A DNA stretch of 64,000 bases from positions 1 through 64,000 of the forward strand of contig DASSEW010000022.1 in assembly GCA_035695065.1 (NCBI GenBank). Direction: 5' to 3'. The DNA comes from 66-474 sp035695065. GTDB lineage: Bacteria > Pseudomonadota > Gammaproteobacteria > Xanthomonadales > Rhodanobacteraceae. Below are positions 1 to 9,250 of this stretch, one piece after another. How positions within the stretch are numbered: the first letter of the stretch is position 1; every line of letters starts with the position of its first letter. The notes under the pieces were generated by a model that searched no databases, was not told where the DNA came from, and saw only the letters and a list, made by a program, of their open reading frames with translations. The position numbers and the translations under genes are program-made.

Positions 1-201
1 GCCCAAGGGCACGAGGGCTGGCTGCAACTGGGCGAGCCTGGATTCAAGACCCAGCCTCCGCTGCCTCCCGAACGCTTCGTGAAGCCGGAGCCGGGCCTGC
101 TCGCTTTGTTCCCCTCCTACATGTGGCACGGCACCATCCCCTTTTCGGGCGACGATGGACAGTCCCGCCTCACCATTGCGTTTGATGTAGTCCCTGGTTG
201 A
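1..201 (+). CDS. 2OG-Fe(II) oxygenase family protein, C-terminal end (partial)
   Basis: This is the last 66 codons of a gene that starts before the window; the reading frame is open from base 1 to a TGA at 199-201. The end reads PSYMWHGTIPFSG, then a short gap, then SRLTIAFDVVPG. That matches the C-terminal strand pair of putative 2-oxoglutarate/Fe(II) oxygenases (PF13759 type), in which the WHG histidine is the distal iron ligand and the Arg in SRLTIAFD binds 2-oxoglutarate. Upstream domains cannot be seen; many relatives carry N-terminal TPRs. It precedes a TonB-dependent receptor and sulfotransferase genes on the same strand, and a second oxygenase lies at 5451. Confidence 0.75.
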   Translation, partial: AQGHEGWLQLGEPGFKTQPPLPPERFVKPEPGLLALFPSYMWHGTIPFSGDDGQSRLTIAFDVVPG

Positions 202-501
202 ACCTGGCTACACTTGCAATTAACAGCCTTTTCACGTATTCATGAACATCCGCGGAAAGGAGACCCGGAACGCGGAATAAAAAAGGGGGACGGACAGCCG
301 TTCCAGCCAATTGGGTGCCCCTTGGAGGGTGCGTGGCGGTCATCCGCCACGTGCGCCGTCACGCGTTACAGGGGGATTCCCAAAGGGTTAGGAAGTTGTT
401 AGCATCCGTCCCTGCCGAGGGTTTAGGTGGGCCTCGCTGGCTTTTTTCCAGGGCGGAGCACTTGTCCCGAAACTGTGTCACATCTGACGTTGGAGAGTGT
501 A
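202..501 (+). promoter_or_regulatory. Leader region of the TonB-dependent receptor gene
   Basis: These 300 bases hold no convincing gene. A perfect 8-bp stem-loop, CGTGGCGG-TCAT-CCGCCACG at 332-351, lacks a T-tract and could be a transcript end for the upstream oxygenase or a leader structure. GGAGAG at 492-497 is the ribosome binding site for the ATG at 502. I see no clear -35/-10 pair. Confidence 0.35.
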
Positions 502-3500
502 ATGAGACTTGACCGCAACGAGCTTTCCAAGGCCGTGCGTATGGCTCTTTCGATGGGTGCCGTAGCCGCCGTGGGTGCGGTGGGGACTGCCTACGCGCAA
601 GACCAGAACGCCACGCAAACCCAGAACAATCAGCCGCAGACCCTGCAGACCATCGTGGTCACGGGTTCGCACATTCGCCGCGTTGACCTCGAGACGGCCA
701 ATCCGGTCGTCACCGTTGACGCTGCCCAGATCCAGAAAGCCGGTGCGGTCACCGTGGGTGACCTTATCCAGCAATTGCCGGCCGTGACCGGTTCGCCGCA
801 GAACACGCGCGTGAACAACGCCGGCGGCACCGGCGGCACGTTCGCCAACCTGCGCGGCCTGGGCACCGGCCGTACCCTGGTGCTGGTTGACGGCCACCGC
901 GTCCTCGACAACGACTTGAACAAGGTTCCGGTCGAGATGATCGAGCGCGTGGAGGTTCTGACCGACGGCGGTGCCGTGACCTACGGTTCCGACGCCATCG
1001 GCGGCGTCATCAACTTCATCCTGAAGAAGAACTATCAGGGTGCGCAGGTGACGCTCGATTACGGCATCTCCGATCATGATGACGCCGAGCGCAAGGGCGC
1101 CAGCTTCATCTTCGGCCAGACCTCGGACAAGGGCAGCATTCTTGCCGGTGTGGATTACAACAAGTACGCGCCGATCTTCGCGGGCAATCGCAAGTTCTCG
1201 AAAGACGCGCTGTACCTGTATTACGGAAACGTCTATGCGTTCGGTTCCAGCCGTACGCCGCAGGCGCACCCGTATACGAAGGCTTTCAGTCCCGATCCGC
1301 TTGATCCGGACAAGAACACGACCGGCAGCACTTACGCTCCGGGTACGGCCTGCAGCAGCGAGATCGCGACCGGCGGCACGGGCACGTCCCTTTCTGACTA
1401 CAAGTGCTACACCGGTGCAGACGCTTACAATTATCAGGTTCTCAACTATGACCTGACCCCGCAGGAGCGCGCCAATGCGTTCTTCAAGGGTGATTACCAG
1501 CTGACCGACAACGTCCAGGCCTACGTGGAGTACTTCCACAACAAGACCACGTCCAGCTACGCGATCGCGCCGATCCCGTTCGATGCCAACAGCGATGGCA
1601 TCACGATCTCGAAGAACAGCATTTACAACCCATTCGGCGTGGACTTCGGTCCGGGCGGCAACAACCCGACGACGTTCACCGCCGATCGCGTGGATGCGAA
1701 TGGCAACTCGCTGGGCATCACCGATACCTGGACCGACAACGCGCTCTACAACTATCGCACCCGCTTCACCAGCGTCGGCCAGCGCAAGGGCGAATACTCC
1801 ACCGTTGCCGACCAGGGTATCATCGGCCTGCGCGGCGGCATCGGCCAGACCAGCTGGCAATGGGACTTCAACTACAACTACGGCCACAACAGCGTAGACA
1901 CCAAGCTGGTCGGCGACCCGGTGTACAACCAGGCGTTCAAGAACGCCGTGGGTCCGTCCATGATTGATCCGACCACGGGCGCGCCGATCTGCGTGACCAC
2001 CCCGGGCGATGCCACCACTGTGATCTCCGGCTGCACGCCGCTGAACATTTTCAACCAGGCCGATCCGACGGTTGCCCAGCAGCTGGATGCTTACCTGGCG
2101 ACGTTCTTCTTCAACAGCATGACTGTGCAGCGTTCCTACAACGCCAGCGTCAACGGCACCTTGGCCACGCTGCCGGCGGGTGACATGCAGTTGGCAGTCG
2201 GTGCGGACTATCGCAAGCTGTACGCGCATTCCCAGGTGGATTATCTCTCCATCATCAACACCGATCCGACCAGCCCGGCGTTCGGCACCTGCTCGGCGCC
2301 GCAGTCGGCCTGCTCGTCGGGCCTGCGCGGCGGCTACGATGTCAAGGAGGCGTACGCCGAGTTGTTCATCCCGATCGTCAAGGACGTGCCGTTCCTGAAG
2401 TCCTTGAACGTGACCCTGGGTGACCGCTACTCCAAGTACTCCTTGGCTGGCAGCACCAACAACGTCAAGATCGCCCTGGAATGGCGTCCGATCGACGACC
2501 TGTTGCTGCGCGGCACCGTGCAGAACGTGTTCCGTGCGCCGACGCTGGGCCAGTTGTTCACCAGCCCGACCGGCAATGCTCCTGCCTTCAACGATCCCTG
2601 CATTGGCCTGAGCTCGACTGAAATCGCTGCTCACTCCAACGCCTGCCAGAACGTGCCGCCGAATGCCACGTTCCAGCAGTTGCAAGGCGGCCTCTCGCAG
2701 ACCACGGGCGTGGTGTCCGGTTCGGCCTTCACCGGCTATCCGCTGAAGCCCGAGTTCGGCAAGTCGTTCGACTGGGGCGTGGTGTATGACCCGCACTTCA
2801 TCCCGGGCCTGTCGGTGAGCGCCGACCTCTGGCGCGTGTACCTGAACAACACCATCACCACGATCGGTGCCCAGACTGCGGCGAATGTCTGCTTCTCCAA
2901 CAACAGCAGTCCGTTCTGCGGGTTCCTGCACCGGTTCCCGAACGGCCAGATGCACTACGTGGATCAGCCGACCGTGAACCTGGGTCGCCTGGATACGCGT
3001 GGCGTGGACATGCAGGCCTCGTACCGCATCCCGCAGATGAGCTGGCTGCCTGGTCAGTTCACCGCGTGGGTGCAGGGCACCTACCTGGCCGAGTACACCA
3101 ATGTCACCGTTCCGGGTGACCCGAACGGGCAGGTTGCGCACGTGGCCGGCCATTACTACAAGGATTACGGCTCGTATCCGCGCGTCCGTGGCCAAGCCGG
3201 TTTGAACTGGAACATGGGTCCGTGGGAAGCGTCCTGGCGTGCCCAGTACATCGGCCACGAGCAGGTCGGCAGCTGGAACCCGGCCGAGAACGAAAACGGC
3301 GAAAGCGGCGCTCAGCTGTATTCGTTCCGCGTGCCGAGCATCGTCTACAACTACCTGGAAGTCGGCTACAACATCGAGCCGCTCAATACCAAGTTGCAGT
3401 TTGGTGTTGACAACGTGTTCGACAAGCAGCCGCCGATCTTCACGCAGTCCAACGTGCTCAATGGCGACACCGACGTGAATACGTATGACACGATCGGCCG

Positions 3501-3534
3501 CTTCTACTGGGCGCGTGCCACGATCAAGTTCTGA
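502..3534 (+). CDS. TonB-dependent outer membrane receptor
   Basis: A 1010-aa outer-membrane receptor. The ATG at 502 is preferred over upstream GTG codons because GGAGAG sits 5 bases ahead and it gives a normal signal peptide ending near residue 32 (GTAYA-QDQ). After a Q/N-rich linker comes the TonB-box-like TLQTIVVTG and a plug domain (about residues 50-175: GDLIQQLPAVTG, NLRGLGTGRTLVLVDG, AVTYGSDAIGGVINFI). A long barrel follows, rich in Tyr, Asn and aromatic-ended strands, and it finishes in the C-terminal Phe typical of outer-membrane beta barrels. It belongs to the large receptor class common in Xanthomonadales and sphingomonads. The substrate is not evident. Neighbouring oxygenase and TPR-sulfotransferase genes suggest that the ligand or an associated peptide is chemically tailored. 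A strong terminator follows. Confidence 0.93.
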   Translation: MRLDRNELSKAVRMALSMGAVAAVGAVGTAYAQDQNATQTQNNQPQTLQTIVVTGSHIRRVDLETANPVVTVDAAQIQKAGAVTVGDLIQQLPAVTGSPQNTRVNNAGGTGGTFANLRGLGTGRTLVLVDGHRVLDNDLNKVPVEMIERVEVLTDGGAVTYGSDAIGGVINFILKKNYQGAQVTLDYGISDHDDAERKGASFIFGQTSDKGSILAGVDYNKYAPIFAGNRKFSKDALYLYYGNVYAFGSSRTPQAHPYTKAFSPDPLDPDKNTTGSTYAPGTACSSEIATGGTGTSLSDYKCYTGADAYNYQVLNYDLTPQERANAFFKGDYQLTDNVQAYVEYFHNKTTSSYAIAPIPFDANSDGITISKNSIYNPFGVDFGPGGNNPTTFTADRVDANGNSLGITDTWTDNALYNYRTRFTSVGQRKGEYSTVADQGIIGLRGGIGQTSWQWDFNYNYGHNSVDTKLVGDPVYNQAFKNAVGPSMIDPTTGAPICVTTPGDATTVISGCTPLNIFNQADPTVAQQLDAYLATFFFNSMTVQRSYNASVNGTLATLPAGDMQLAVGADYRKLYAHSQVDYLSIINTDPTSPAFGTCSAPQSACSSGLRGGYDVKEAYAELFIPIVKDVPFLKSLNVTLGDRYSKYSLAGSTNNVKIALEWRPIDDLLLRGTVQNVFRAPTLGQLFTSPTGNAPAFNDPCIGLSSTEIAAHSNACQNVPPNATFQQLQGGLSQTTGVVSGSAFTGYPLKPEFGKSFDWGVVYDPHFIPGLSVSADLWRVYLNNTITTIGAQTAANVCFSNNSSPFCGFLHRFPNGQMHYVDQPTVNLGRLDTRGVDMQASYRIPQMSWLPGQFTAWVQGTYLAEYTNVTVPGDPNGQVAHVAGHYYKDYGSYPRVRGQAGLNWNMGPWEASWRAQYIGHEQVGSWNPAENENGESGAQLYSFRVPSIVYNYLEVGYNIEPLNTKLQFGVDNVFDKQPPIFTQSNVLNGDTDVNTYDTIGRFYWARATIKF

Positions 3535-3560
3535 TCCTGGCCGACACGCTGTAAACTTCG

Positions 3561-3592
3561 AGCCGCGCGGCGCAAGCCGCGCGGCTTTTTTC
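3561..3592 (+). terminator. Rho-independent terminator after the receptor gene
   Basis: A perfect 11-bp stem (AGCCGCGCGGC / GCCGCGCGGCT, 3561-3571 with 3576-3586) has a GCAA tetraloop and is followed by a run of seven T at 3586-3592. It lies 27 bases past the receptor stop and only about 20 bases before the next start codon, so the sulfotransferase gene depends on readthrough or on a promoter within this short gap. Confidence 0.93.
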
Positions 3593-3610
3593 TTCGGATA
3601 TCCCGTACCG

Positions 3611-5461
3611 ATGCAAAGCGCTGTTTCAGATGAGTTCGGCTCTATCGTCCAAGCTGCGGAAATGGCGTGCCAGCAGGGGCGCTACGCGGAAGCCGAACGG
3701 CTGGCGAGACGAGCACTGGTGCTTGATCCCGGTAACGCGCAGGCCACCAACATTCTCGGGCTGTGCCTGCTGGCAACCGGTCGTCAGGAAGGGGCCGTGA
3801 GCTTGTTCGTGCGGCTCACGCAACTTCGTGCGCAGGAGCCCCTCTATTGGAATAATCTCGGGATAGCGCTTCGCGCTCTGGGCCGTTATCAGGAGGCCGA
3901 GCAGGCATATGGAAGCGCGGTCCGACTGCAACCCCGAAATCCGCACTTCATCATCAACCTCGCATATCTCTTCGTCGAGCTGAAGCGCGTGGTGCGGGCA
4001 AAGGAGTTGCTCTGGACCGTTTTCGAACTCGATCCCACGCACTACGAAGCGCGTATCTACGGCGCGCAGATGTGCCTGGAGTGCGGAGAGGAATCGAATG
4101 CCAAGCGGGTCCTCGAGCATTGGCAAACTTGGGTTCGCAACCTGGATGGAATTCTTCGCGTCGAGCTCGCCGCATTGCTGCTGCGGATTGGGGAAGATGC
4201 GGAAGGCGAACGTTTGCTGAGGGAGCAGTTGAATGATCCCGTGGTGGGAGCCGTGGCCCGCGCAAGGCTGATCCTGGTGCTCGAGCGGTTCAACCGGTTG
4301 GACGAGGCTCGCGCGCTGCTCGTGCAGCTTCCCGATCCGCAGCGCGTTCCGGATCCCGTATTGAGGGGAGAAATCATCGAGGCCCACGCCGTACTGGCTG
4401 CGCGCGATGAGGATGTGTCGCGCGCGCGCGGGATGCTGGAGTCACTTCTGGTTGGTCCGGATACCAACCGTCGCTATGAGGACACCTGCTTTCTGTTGGC
4501 GAAGTTGTGCGACAAGCAGGGCGACTACGCAGCCTGCATGGAATACTTGCGGTTGGGGCACGAAAGCCAGCTGAACGTTGCGGCGCAGCTTGTGCCGGAA
4601 CTGATGGAACCGAGCGCCAACCCACTGAACATCACCAATTTCTATCTGGGCAAAGAGCAGTTCGAGAGCTGGAACCGCGTCAAATCTCCGACTCTTGAGC
4701 AGTCGCCGATTTTCGTCCTCGGCTTTCCGCGCTCCGGCACGACCATGCTCGAGCAGATGCTGGATGCTCACCCGGGCATGGTGTCGATGGACGAGCGCCC
4801 GTTCGTGCAGCGGGTGATCGAAAGGATGCAGGCGCTCGGGCTGGAATACCCCGACCAGCTCGGTGAACTTGATTCCTCGCAGTGCGAGATGTTGCGCGAG
4901 ACTTACTGGCAGGCTGTTTCGGAAGTGGTGCAACTGCAACCCGGGCAGCGGCTGGTCGACAAGAATCCGCTCACCATGTTGCGGCTTCCGCTGCTGGTGC
5001 GCCTCTTCCCGCGCGCGAAGATCATCTTCGTGGTGCGGCATCCGTGCGACGTGGTGCTGAGCAACTACATGCAGCATTTCAATGCGCCCGCCTATGTCGC
5101 CCTGTGTTCGACACTGCCGCGGCTCGCGGCGGGCTACGCGGCGGCGATGCGGTTCTGGCACGCGCATGTGGATTTGATGAAGCCCCAGGTCTTCGAATGG
5201 AATTACGAGGGGGCGATCCGGGACTTCGATGGCCATGTGCGCCGGCTTGGCGAATTCCTGGAGCTCGATGATGTCGCGCCGCTGCATGACTTCAGCGAGC
5301 ATGCGAAGCGCAAGGGTTATATAGCCACGCCGAGCTACGCTCAGGTGGTGCAGCCGGTCTATTCGGGTTCCATCGGGCGCTGGCAGCGATATCGCGGATA
5401 TTTCGAGCCGATCCTGCCGATCCTGGAACCAGCGATGCAACACTGGGGCTATGAGTCCTGA
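3611..5461 (+). CDS. TPR-repeat sulfotransferase (616 aa)
   Basis: N-terminal tetratricopeptide repeats (about residues 10-330, e.g. RYAEAERLARRALVLDPGNAQATN and RYQEAEQAYGSAVRLQPRNPHF) precede a PAPS-dependent sulfotransferase domain (about 360-610). The 5'-phosphosulfate loop is FVLGFPRSGTTMLEQ near residue 370, and the 3'-phosphate segment is FVVRHPCDVVLSNY near 473. This architecture transfers sulfate from PAPS to a protein, peptide or small molecule, with the TPRs as a probable substrate platform; the acceptor cannot be read from sequence. The ATG at 3611 is chosen because longer starts would run through the terminator hairpin, but the ribosome binding site is weak. The end overlaps the next gene by 11 bases, so the two are probably translated together. 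Confidence 0.88.
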   Translation: MQSAVSDEFGSIVQAAEMACQQGRYAEAERLARRALVLDPGNAQATNILGLCLLATGRQEGAVSLFVRLTQLRAQEPLYWNNLGIALRALGRYQEAEQAYGSAVRLQPRNPHFIINLAYLFVELKRVVRAKELLWTVFELDPTHYEARIYGAQMCLECGEESNAKRVLEHWQTWVRNLDGILRVELAALLLRIGEDAEGERLLREQLNDPVVGAVARARLILVLERFNRLDEARALLVQLPDPQRVPDPVLRGEIIEAHAVLAARDEDVSRARGMLESLLVGPDTNRRYEDTCFLLAKLCDKQGDYAACMEYLRLGHESQLNVAAQLVPELMEPSANPLNITNFYLGKEQFESWNRVKSPTLEQSPIFVLGFPRSGTTMLEQMLDAHPGMVSMDERPFVQRVIERMQALGLEYPDQLGELDSSQCEMLRETYWQAVSEVVQLQPGQRLVDKNPLTMLRLPLLVRLFPRAKIIFVVRHPCDVVLSNYMQHFNAPAYVALCSTLPRLAAGYAAAMRFWHAHVDLMKPQVFEWNYEGAIRDFDGHVRRLGEFLELDDVAPLHDFSEHAKRKGYIATPSYAQVVQPVYSGSIGRWQRYRGYFEPILPILEPAMQHWGYES

Positions 5462-6056
5462 CCGGATGCTCGAGGACGCTCGCCAGGGTGACGCGCTGCG
5501 CGACTACGTGCGCTGGTACGACGGGGCCATGGCGCAGCCATTTTGCGCGCAGCTGGTCGAGGCGTTCCAGCGCTCGGCAGGACAACACGTGCAGCGCAGC
5601 GCCGGCTGGCGATCCGGGCTTGACGACAGTGCCTGGACCGAACTGGATATCACGCCGCTGGCCGACGACGCACTCAAGGGCTTCTTGTTTCGACAGGTGG
5701 AGGACTACCTCGCGCGCTACAACGCCGAGCTGAAGCTTTCCATGCCGGTTCCGACCTCTCCGCGACTTGCCGAATTCAGGATGAAGCGCTACCGGCCCGG
5801 CACCGACGAGAAATTCCAGTTGCATTTCGACTCGCTCAACGAGGTCGCGGATCGCTACATGGTTTTCCTGTGGTATCTCAACGACGTGGCGGAAGGAGGC
5901 GAGACCGAATTCCCGGACCTCGGCATCAAGGTCGCCGCCCGCGCCGGCAGGTTGCTGATGTTCCCGCCTTACTGGATGTACCAGCACGCCGGCCTGCCAC
6001 CGCGTTCCGGGGACAAGTACATCCTCTCGACCTACATGCTGTTTCCGCGGGGCTGA
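5451..6056 (+). CDS. Prolyl-hydroxylase-like 2OG-Fe(II) oxygenase
   Basis: A 201-aa protein with a double-stranded beta-helix oxygenase core. The iron triad is visible as H125-x-D127 (LHFDSLN) and H179 (MYQHAGLPP), with the 2-oxoglutarate-binding Lys in RSGDKYILSTY ten residues on. GGETEFPDLGIKV and AGRLLMFPP are typical of the P4H-like family (PF13640). Members hydroxylate side chains such as proline in proteins or peptides. It starts inside the last codons of the sulfotransferase gene (11-base overlap), which argues for coordinated modification of one substrate. It ends 22 bases from a convergent sulfotransferase gene. Confidence 0.87.
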   Translation: MSPDRMLEDARQGDALRDYVRWYDGAMAQPFCAQLVEAFQRSAGQHVQRSAGWRSGLDDSAWTELDITPLADDALKGFLFRQVEDYLARYNAELKLSMPVPTSPRLAEFRMKRYRPGTDEKFQLHFDSLNEVADRYMVFLWYLNDVAEGGETEFPDLGIKVAARAGRLLMFPPYWMYQHAGLPPRSGDKYILSTYMLFPRG

Positions 6057-6078
6057 TCGGACATAGGAGGCACGAGCC

Positions 6079-7605
6079 TCACGCGTCCGCGAATTTCAAC
6101 AGCTCGGGAACAAAAGGCGCATAAGCGCGCCAGCGTTGCACGGAAGCCGAGTGCACCGGTTGTCGGGCTTGCCAGAGGCTGGCGGTGCTGATGCTGGCCG
6201 AGGGCCCTGCAGCCGAAACTCTTGAGGTGGTAATCCCGATTCGCTCGGCCAGCGTAGTCAGTGTCCGATCTGGCTGCGCTACCAGCTGTTCATACCGGAC
6301 CGTGGAAATCACCTGCGGACAACGACTCTGCCAATGCGCCATGAGTCGCGCGCAGTCGCGCATCACGGTGGCGATGTCGCCGAAGTCATAGGCGTAGCCT
6401 TGCACGTCCTCCCGGAAGGATTGTGTCCAGAGCGACAGGGCGGTATCACGCGCATTGCGTGTGCAGTGAATGATCCTGGCGTGGGGAAACAGCGCACATA
6501 TCAAATCCACGTAGCGAAAATTCAGCGGCTGCTTGTCGATGAACCAGCGCGCCGCCGGGGCATCGTCGCGACGCGTTTGTGCGGCATAAAAGCTTGCCGC
6601 GCCCTGCAAGGCATCTTCCGAAAGATTGCCGCTCAAATCCGCCCGCCCGGAGAGCTTCGCGATCCATGGCATCTCCCCGCGATTGCATACGCCAGGATAA
6701 CGAGAAAGCAATTCCGCCAATAAAGTGGTGCCCGAGCGCGGGATACCGACGATGAAGATGGGGACGAAATCGTCGATCGCAGCAGCGTGTCTTGCCATGG
6801 GAGCGGAGGCAAGCCGGGCTTCAACCGTGCGGCGCCAGGCCTTTCGCGACCAACGTGTCAGCGAGTGCGCCAATGCATTCGCCTGCCGGAAGTATCTGGC
6901 TGCCTTCGCGTAGTCGCCGACGTCATCGTAAGCCTTGCCCAGCGCGAACAGCAGCGTCGAACGCGCGTGCCCGCTCAGCTCCGAACGCTGCAGGCACGCG
7001 TCGAACAATGCGAAATCCGGATGGGCGGCATCGCTGTAGCGTTGTGCGCTGGCCAGTCCCTGCGGCGCATGCCATTCACAGGCCTGGGGACTTTGCGCAA
7101 GCGCGGCCAGGTAATGTTCCCGCGCGCGCTCGAAGCGGCCGAGCTGGAGCGCCAGCATGCCGGCATACGCATGCAGACGCGGATCGCCCGGCATGGCTGC
7201 GGTTGCGTGCTCCGCGATGCTCGCGGCATCGCTCTTGCGATCCGCCTCGTCCAGCATCTCGATCGCGTGGATTGCAAGGTTTGCATCAGGATCTGCGCCA
7301 TCGAAACTGCGGCGCAAAACTTCTCCGGCGCCGCGCGTTCGCCCTTGTTCGATCAACAATTGCGCCAGGGCAAATGCGCAACCTGCATCTTGAGGACGTT
7401 CGTCCAGCAGTAGGCGCAGAAGGGATTCGGCCTCCCCTTCACGCCGGGCTTGCCGGTGAAGGGCGGCCAGCACGCGTCGCAATTCGAACGATTTCGGAAA
7501 GCCGGACAGCGCAACGCCCAATGCCGAACCAGCAGTGGCGAAGTCACCGCGCAGCATCAGCGCGCGGACCTGCTCCAGCCATTGCTGCTCGGTTTGGTGC
7601 GTCAC
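6079..7605 (-). CDS. TPR-repeat sulfotransferase (508 aa)
   Basis: TPR-like helices (about residues 15-270, e.g. RFERAREHYLAALAQSPQ) are followed by a sulfotransferase domain with phosphosulfate loop FIVGIPRSGTTLLAELLSR near residue 283 and 3'-phosphate motif IIHCTRNARDTALSLW. The open frame extends upstream to 7797, but that part overlaps the end of the neighbouring gene. The GTG at 7605, 12 bases after that gene's stop, gives a sensible start (VTHQTEQQWLEQ). The ribosome binding site is weak, so translation may be coupled. It is only moderately similar to the other two sulfotransferases here, which suggests different acceptors rather than recent duplicates. Confidence 0.83.
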   Translation of the reverse strand: MTHQTEQQWLEQVRALMLRGDFATAGSALGVALSGFPKSFELRRVLAALHRQARREGEAESLLRLLLDERPQDAGCAFALAQLLIEQGRTRGAGEVLRRSFDGADPDANLAIHAIEMLDEADRKSDAASIAEHATAAMPGDPRLHAYAGMLALQLGRFERAREHYLAALAQSPQACEWHAPQGLASAQRYSDAAHPDFALFDACLQRSELSGHARSTLLFALGKAYDDVGDYAKAARYFRQANALAHSLTRWSRKAWRRTVEARLASAPMARHAAAIDDFVPIFIVGIPRSGTTLLAELLSRYPGVCNRGEMPWIAKLSGRADLSGNLSEDALQGAASFYAAQTRRDDAPAARWFIDKQPLNFRYVDLICALFPHARIIHCTRNARDTALSLWTQSFREDVQGYAYDFGDIATVMRDCARLMAHWQSRCPQVISTVRYEQLVAQPDRTLTTLAERIGITTSRVSAAGPSASISTASLWQARQPVHSASVQRWRAYAPFVPELLKFADA

Positions 7606-7616
7606 CGGTGCCCGCC

Positions 7617-9197
7617 TCAGCCGCCGAAAGCCGGAAGTCCCAGCGCGCGACGCAGCGGATCCAGCAGTGCGCCGTAACGGGGCGCGCGGGCAGTATCGCG
7701 GCGCAGTGGCTGCCGTACCTGCATCGCGCTGGGCGTGCGCACGTCGCGGTCGGTGCGATGGAACTGCAGGCATGCTTCTTCGAACGGCAGTCCGCAAAAG
7801 TCCAGCAGCGAGCGGATGCTGGATTCGGGATCCTCGATCAATGCTTCGTAGACGTGTTCGTGGACGTTTTCCGGATGCATCGCATGCCAGTGGCGTATCG
7901 CGCGGTCGTAATCGTGCCAGTACGCGGCTAGGTCTTCGAACGTGCGCGTGTATTCGTTGCCGTCCAGGCGCTGGCGATAACAGGAGAAGCAGGTTTCCAG
8001 CGGATCGCGCCGGCAGGCGATGATCTTCGCCCCAGGCAGCATCGCGCGAATTGCACCGATGTAATACCAGTTACCTGGCAATTTATCCGTGGAGACCGGG
8101 CGCTCCGCGCGCCAGCGTGCCGTGCGTTCAAGATAGCGCTCGCCAAGTCGCTGCCAGTCCGCAGGCTGCATCTCGGCGGCGCACTGGAACAGGGGCTTGC
8201 CGCGCCGGCGGGTTTCCTCGGCCAACGTCAGCGGGAGGTCCGGCAATTCGCCGGGGCCTTCCACTGCCGAATGGGAAGCAAGGATCTGCTCCACAAGCGT
8301 GGAACCCGAGCGTGGCAGGCTGGGTACGAAGATAACTTCGCGCCCCAGTGATTCGTTGCCTGCACCGCGCGGTGCAGGCGTGAATGCATTGAGGATGTGG
8401 GTGATCCCGGCGCTGAAGCTCTCCGCGTTCCATCGCATCCTTCGCCGCGCAATGGCATTGGCTTGCGCAAGCGAATCCAGAGATTCCGGATAGCGCCCTT
8501 GGTCGTCAAGTGCCTTGGCGAGAGCGAAGCCGATCGCTATCCGATCCTCGTCTCCGGCGCGCGGATCGCGCATTGCACGCTGCATGTGCTCGATATCACC
8601 GTGCTCGAAGCGGATGGTCTTCAGATCGGCCAATCCCCACCAGGCCATGCCGGCCCAAGGTTGTTCGGCAATCATGCGGCGGTATTCGGCAGAGGCTTCT
8701 GCAACCCGACTCTCCGCACGCAGCATGTCCCCCATCAGTGCACGGGCGGGCATGTAGCGCGGATCGAGAGCTATCGCGCGCTGCAGCGCCTCGATTGCTT
8801 CGGCGTGGCGCACCGAGCGCGTCAACATCACTCCGAGGTTGAACCAGGCTATCGCAAGATCGGGCTGCAGCTCGCAGGCACGCCGCAGGGCGGCAATGGC
8901 GGCGTCGAATTCACTGGCGGACCCGAGAATGCTTCCGAGCGTGTTGTAGTAGAGCGCGTCCTCGGGCCGGCCCTGGATGGCTCGCCGCATCAGTGAGGCG
9001 GCGCTGCGGTAATCGCCGCGCAGGTTGAGGATGCCTGCTTGCACGCGCAGCACCTCCGGGTGGCTCGGATGGCTGGCGAGCACCGGTGCAAGGCGCGCCG
9101 CCGCCAGGTCTGGACCGCCACTTTCGATGGCCTGTGCGGCAGCGACCAGTTGCTGTGCAGCGGCTTGGCTCAGACCCGCCAATCGCGATCCGCCCAT
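7617..9197 (-). CDS. TPR-repeat sulfotransferase (526 aa)
   Basis: The first gene of a two-gene minus-strand unit. The start ATG at 9197 is preceded by a strong GAGGAG. Residues about 10-270 form TPR units (YRSAASLMRRAIQGRPEDALYYNTLG, FDAAIAALRRACELQPDLAIAWFNLG). The sulfotransferase domain has phosphosulfate loop FVPSLPRSGSTLVEQ near 290 and 3'-phosphate region IIACRRDPLETCFSCYRQ. TDKLPGNW is the conserved segment between them. The predicted reaction is sulfate transfer from PAPS; the acceptor is unknown. It is convergent with the receptor/oxygenase group. Confidence 0.87.
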   Translation of the reverse strand: MGGSRLAGLSQAAAQQLVAAAQAIESGGPDLAAARLAPVLASHPSHPEVLRVQAGILNLRGDYRSAASLMRRAIQGRPEDALYYNTLGSILGSASEFDAAIAALRRACELQPDLAIAWFNLGVMLTRSVRHAEAIEALQRAIALDPRYMPARALMGDMLRAESRVAEASAEYRRMIAEQPWAGMAWWGLADLKTIRFEHGDIEHMQRAMRDPRAGDEDRIAIGFALAKALDDQGRYPESLDSLAQANAIARRRMRWNAESFSAGITHILNAFTPAPRGAGNESLGREVIFVPSLPRSGSTLVEQILASHSAVEGPGELPDLPLTLAEETRRRGKPLFQCAAEMQPADWQRLGERYLERTARWRAERPVSTDKLPGNWYYIGAIRAMLPGAKIIACRRDPLETCFSCYRQRLDGNEYTRTFEDLAAYWHDYDRAIRHWHAMHPENVHEHVYEALIEDPESSIRSLLDFCGLPFEEACLQFHRTDRDVRTPSAMQVRQPLRRDTARAPRYGALLDPLRRALGLPAFGG

Positions 9198-9250
9198 CGT
9201 GCTCCTCGACGCCAGACTGCATGGATCCGGCCAGAGCGGATTGTGCCAGC

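Noticed and set aside
478..3258. 926-aa open frame on the minus strand opposite the TonB-dependent receptor
   Set aside because: It mirrors the codon pattern of the real gene, with low-complexity His/Arg/Val composition, no domain, no ribosome binding site and no place in the gene order.
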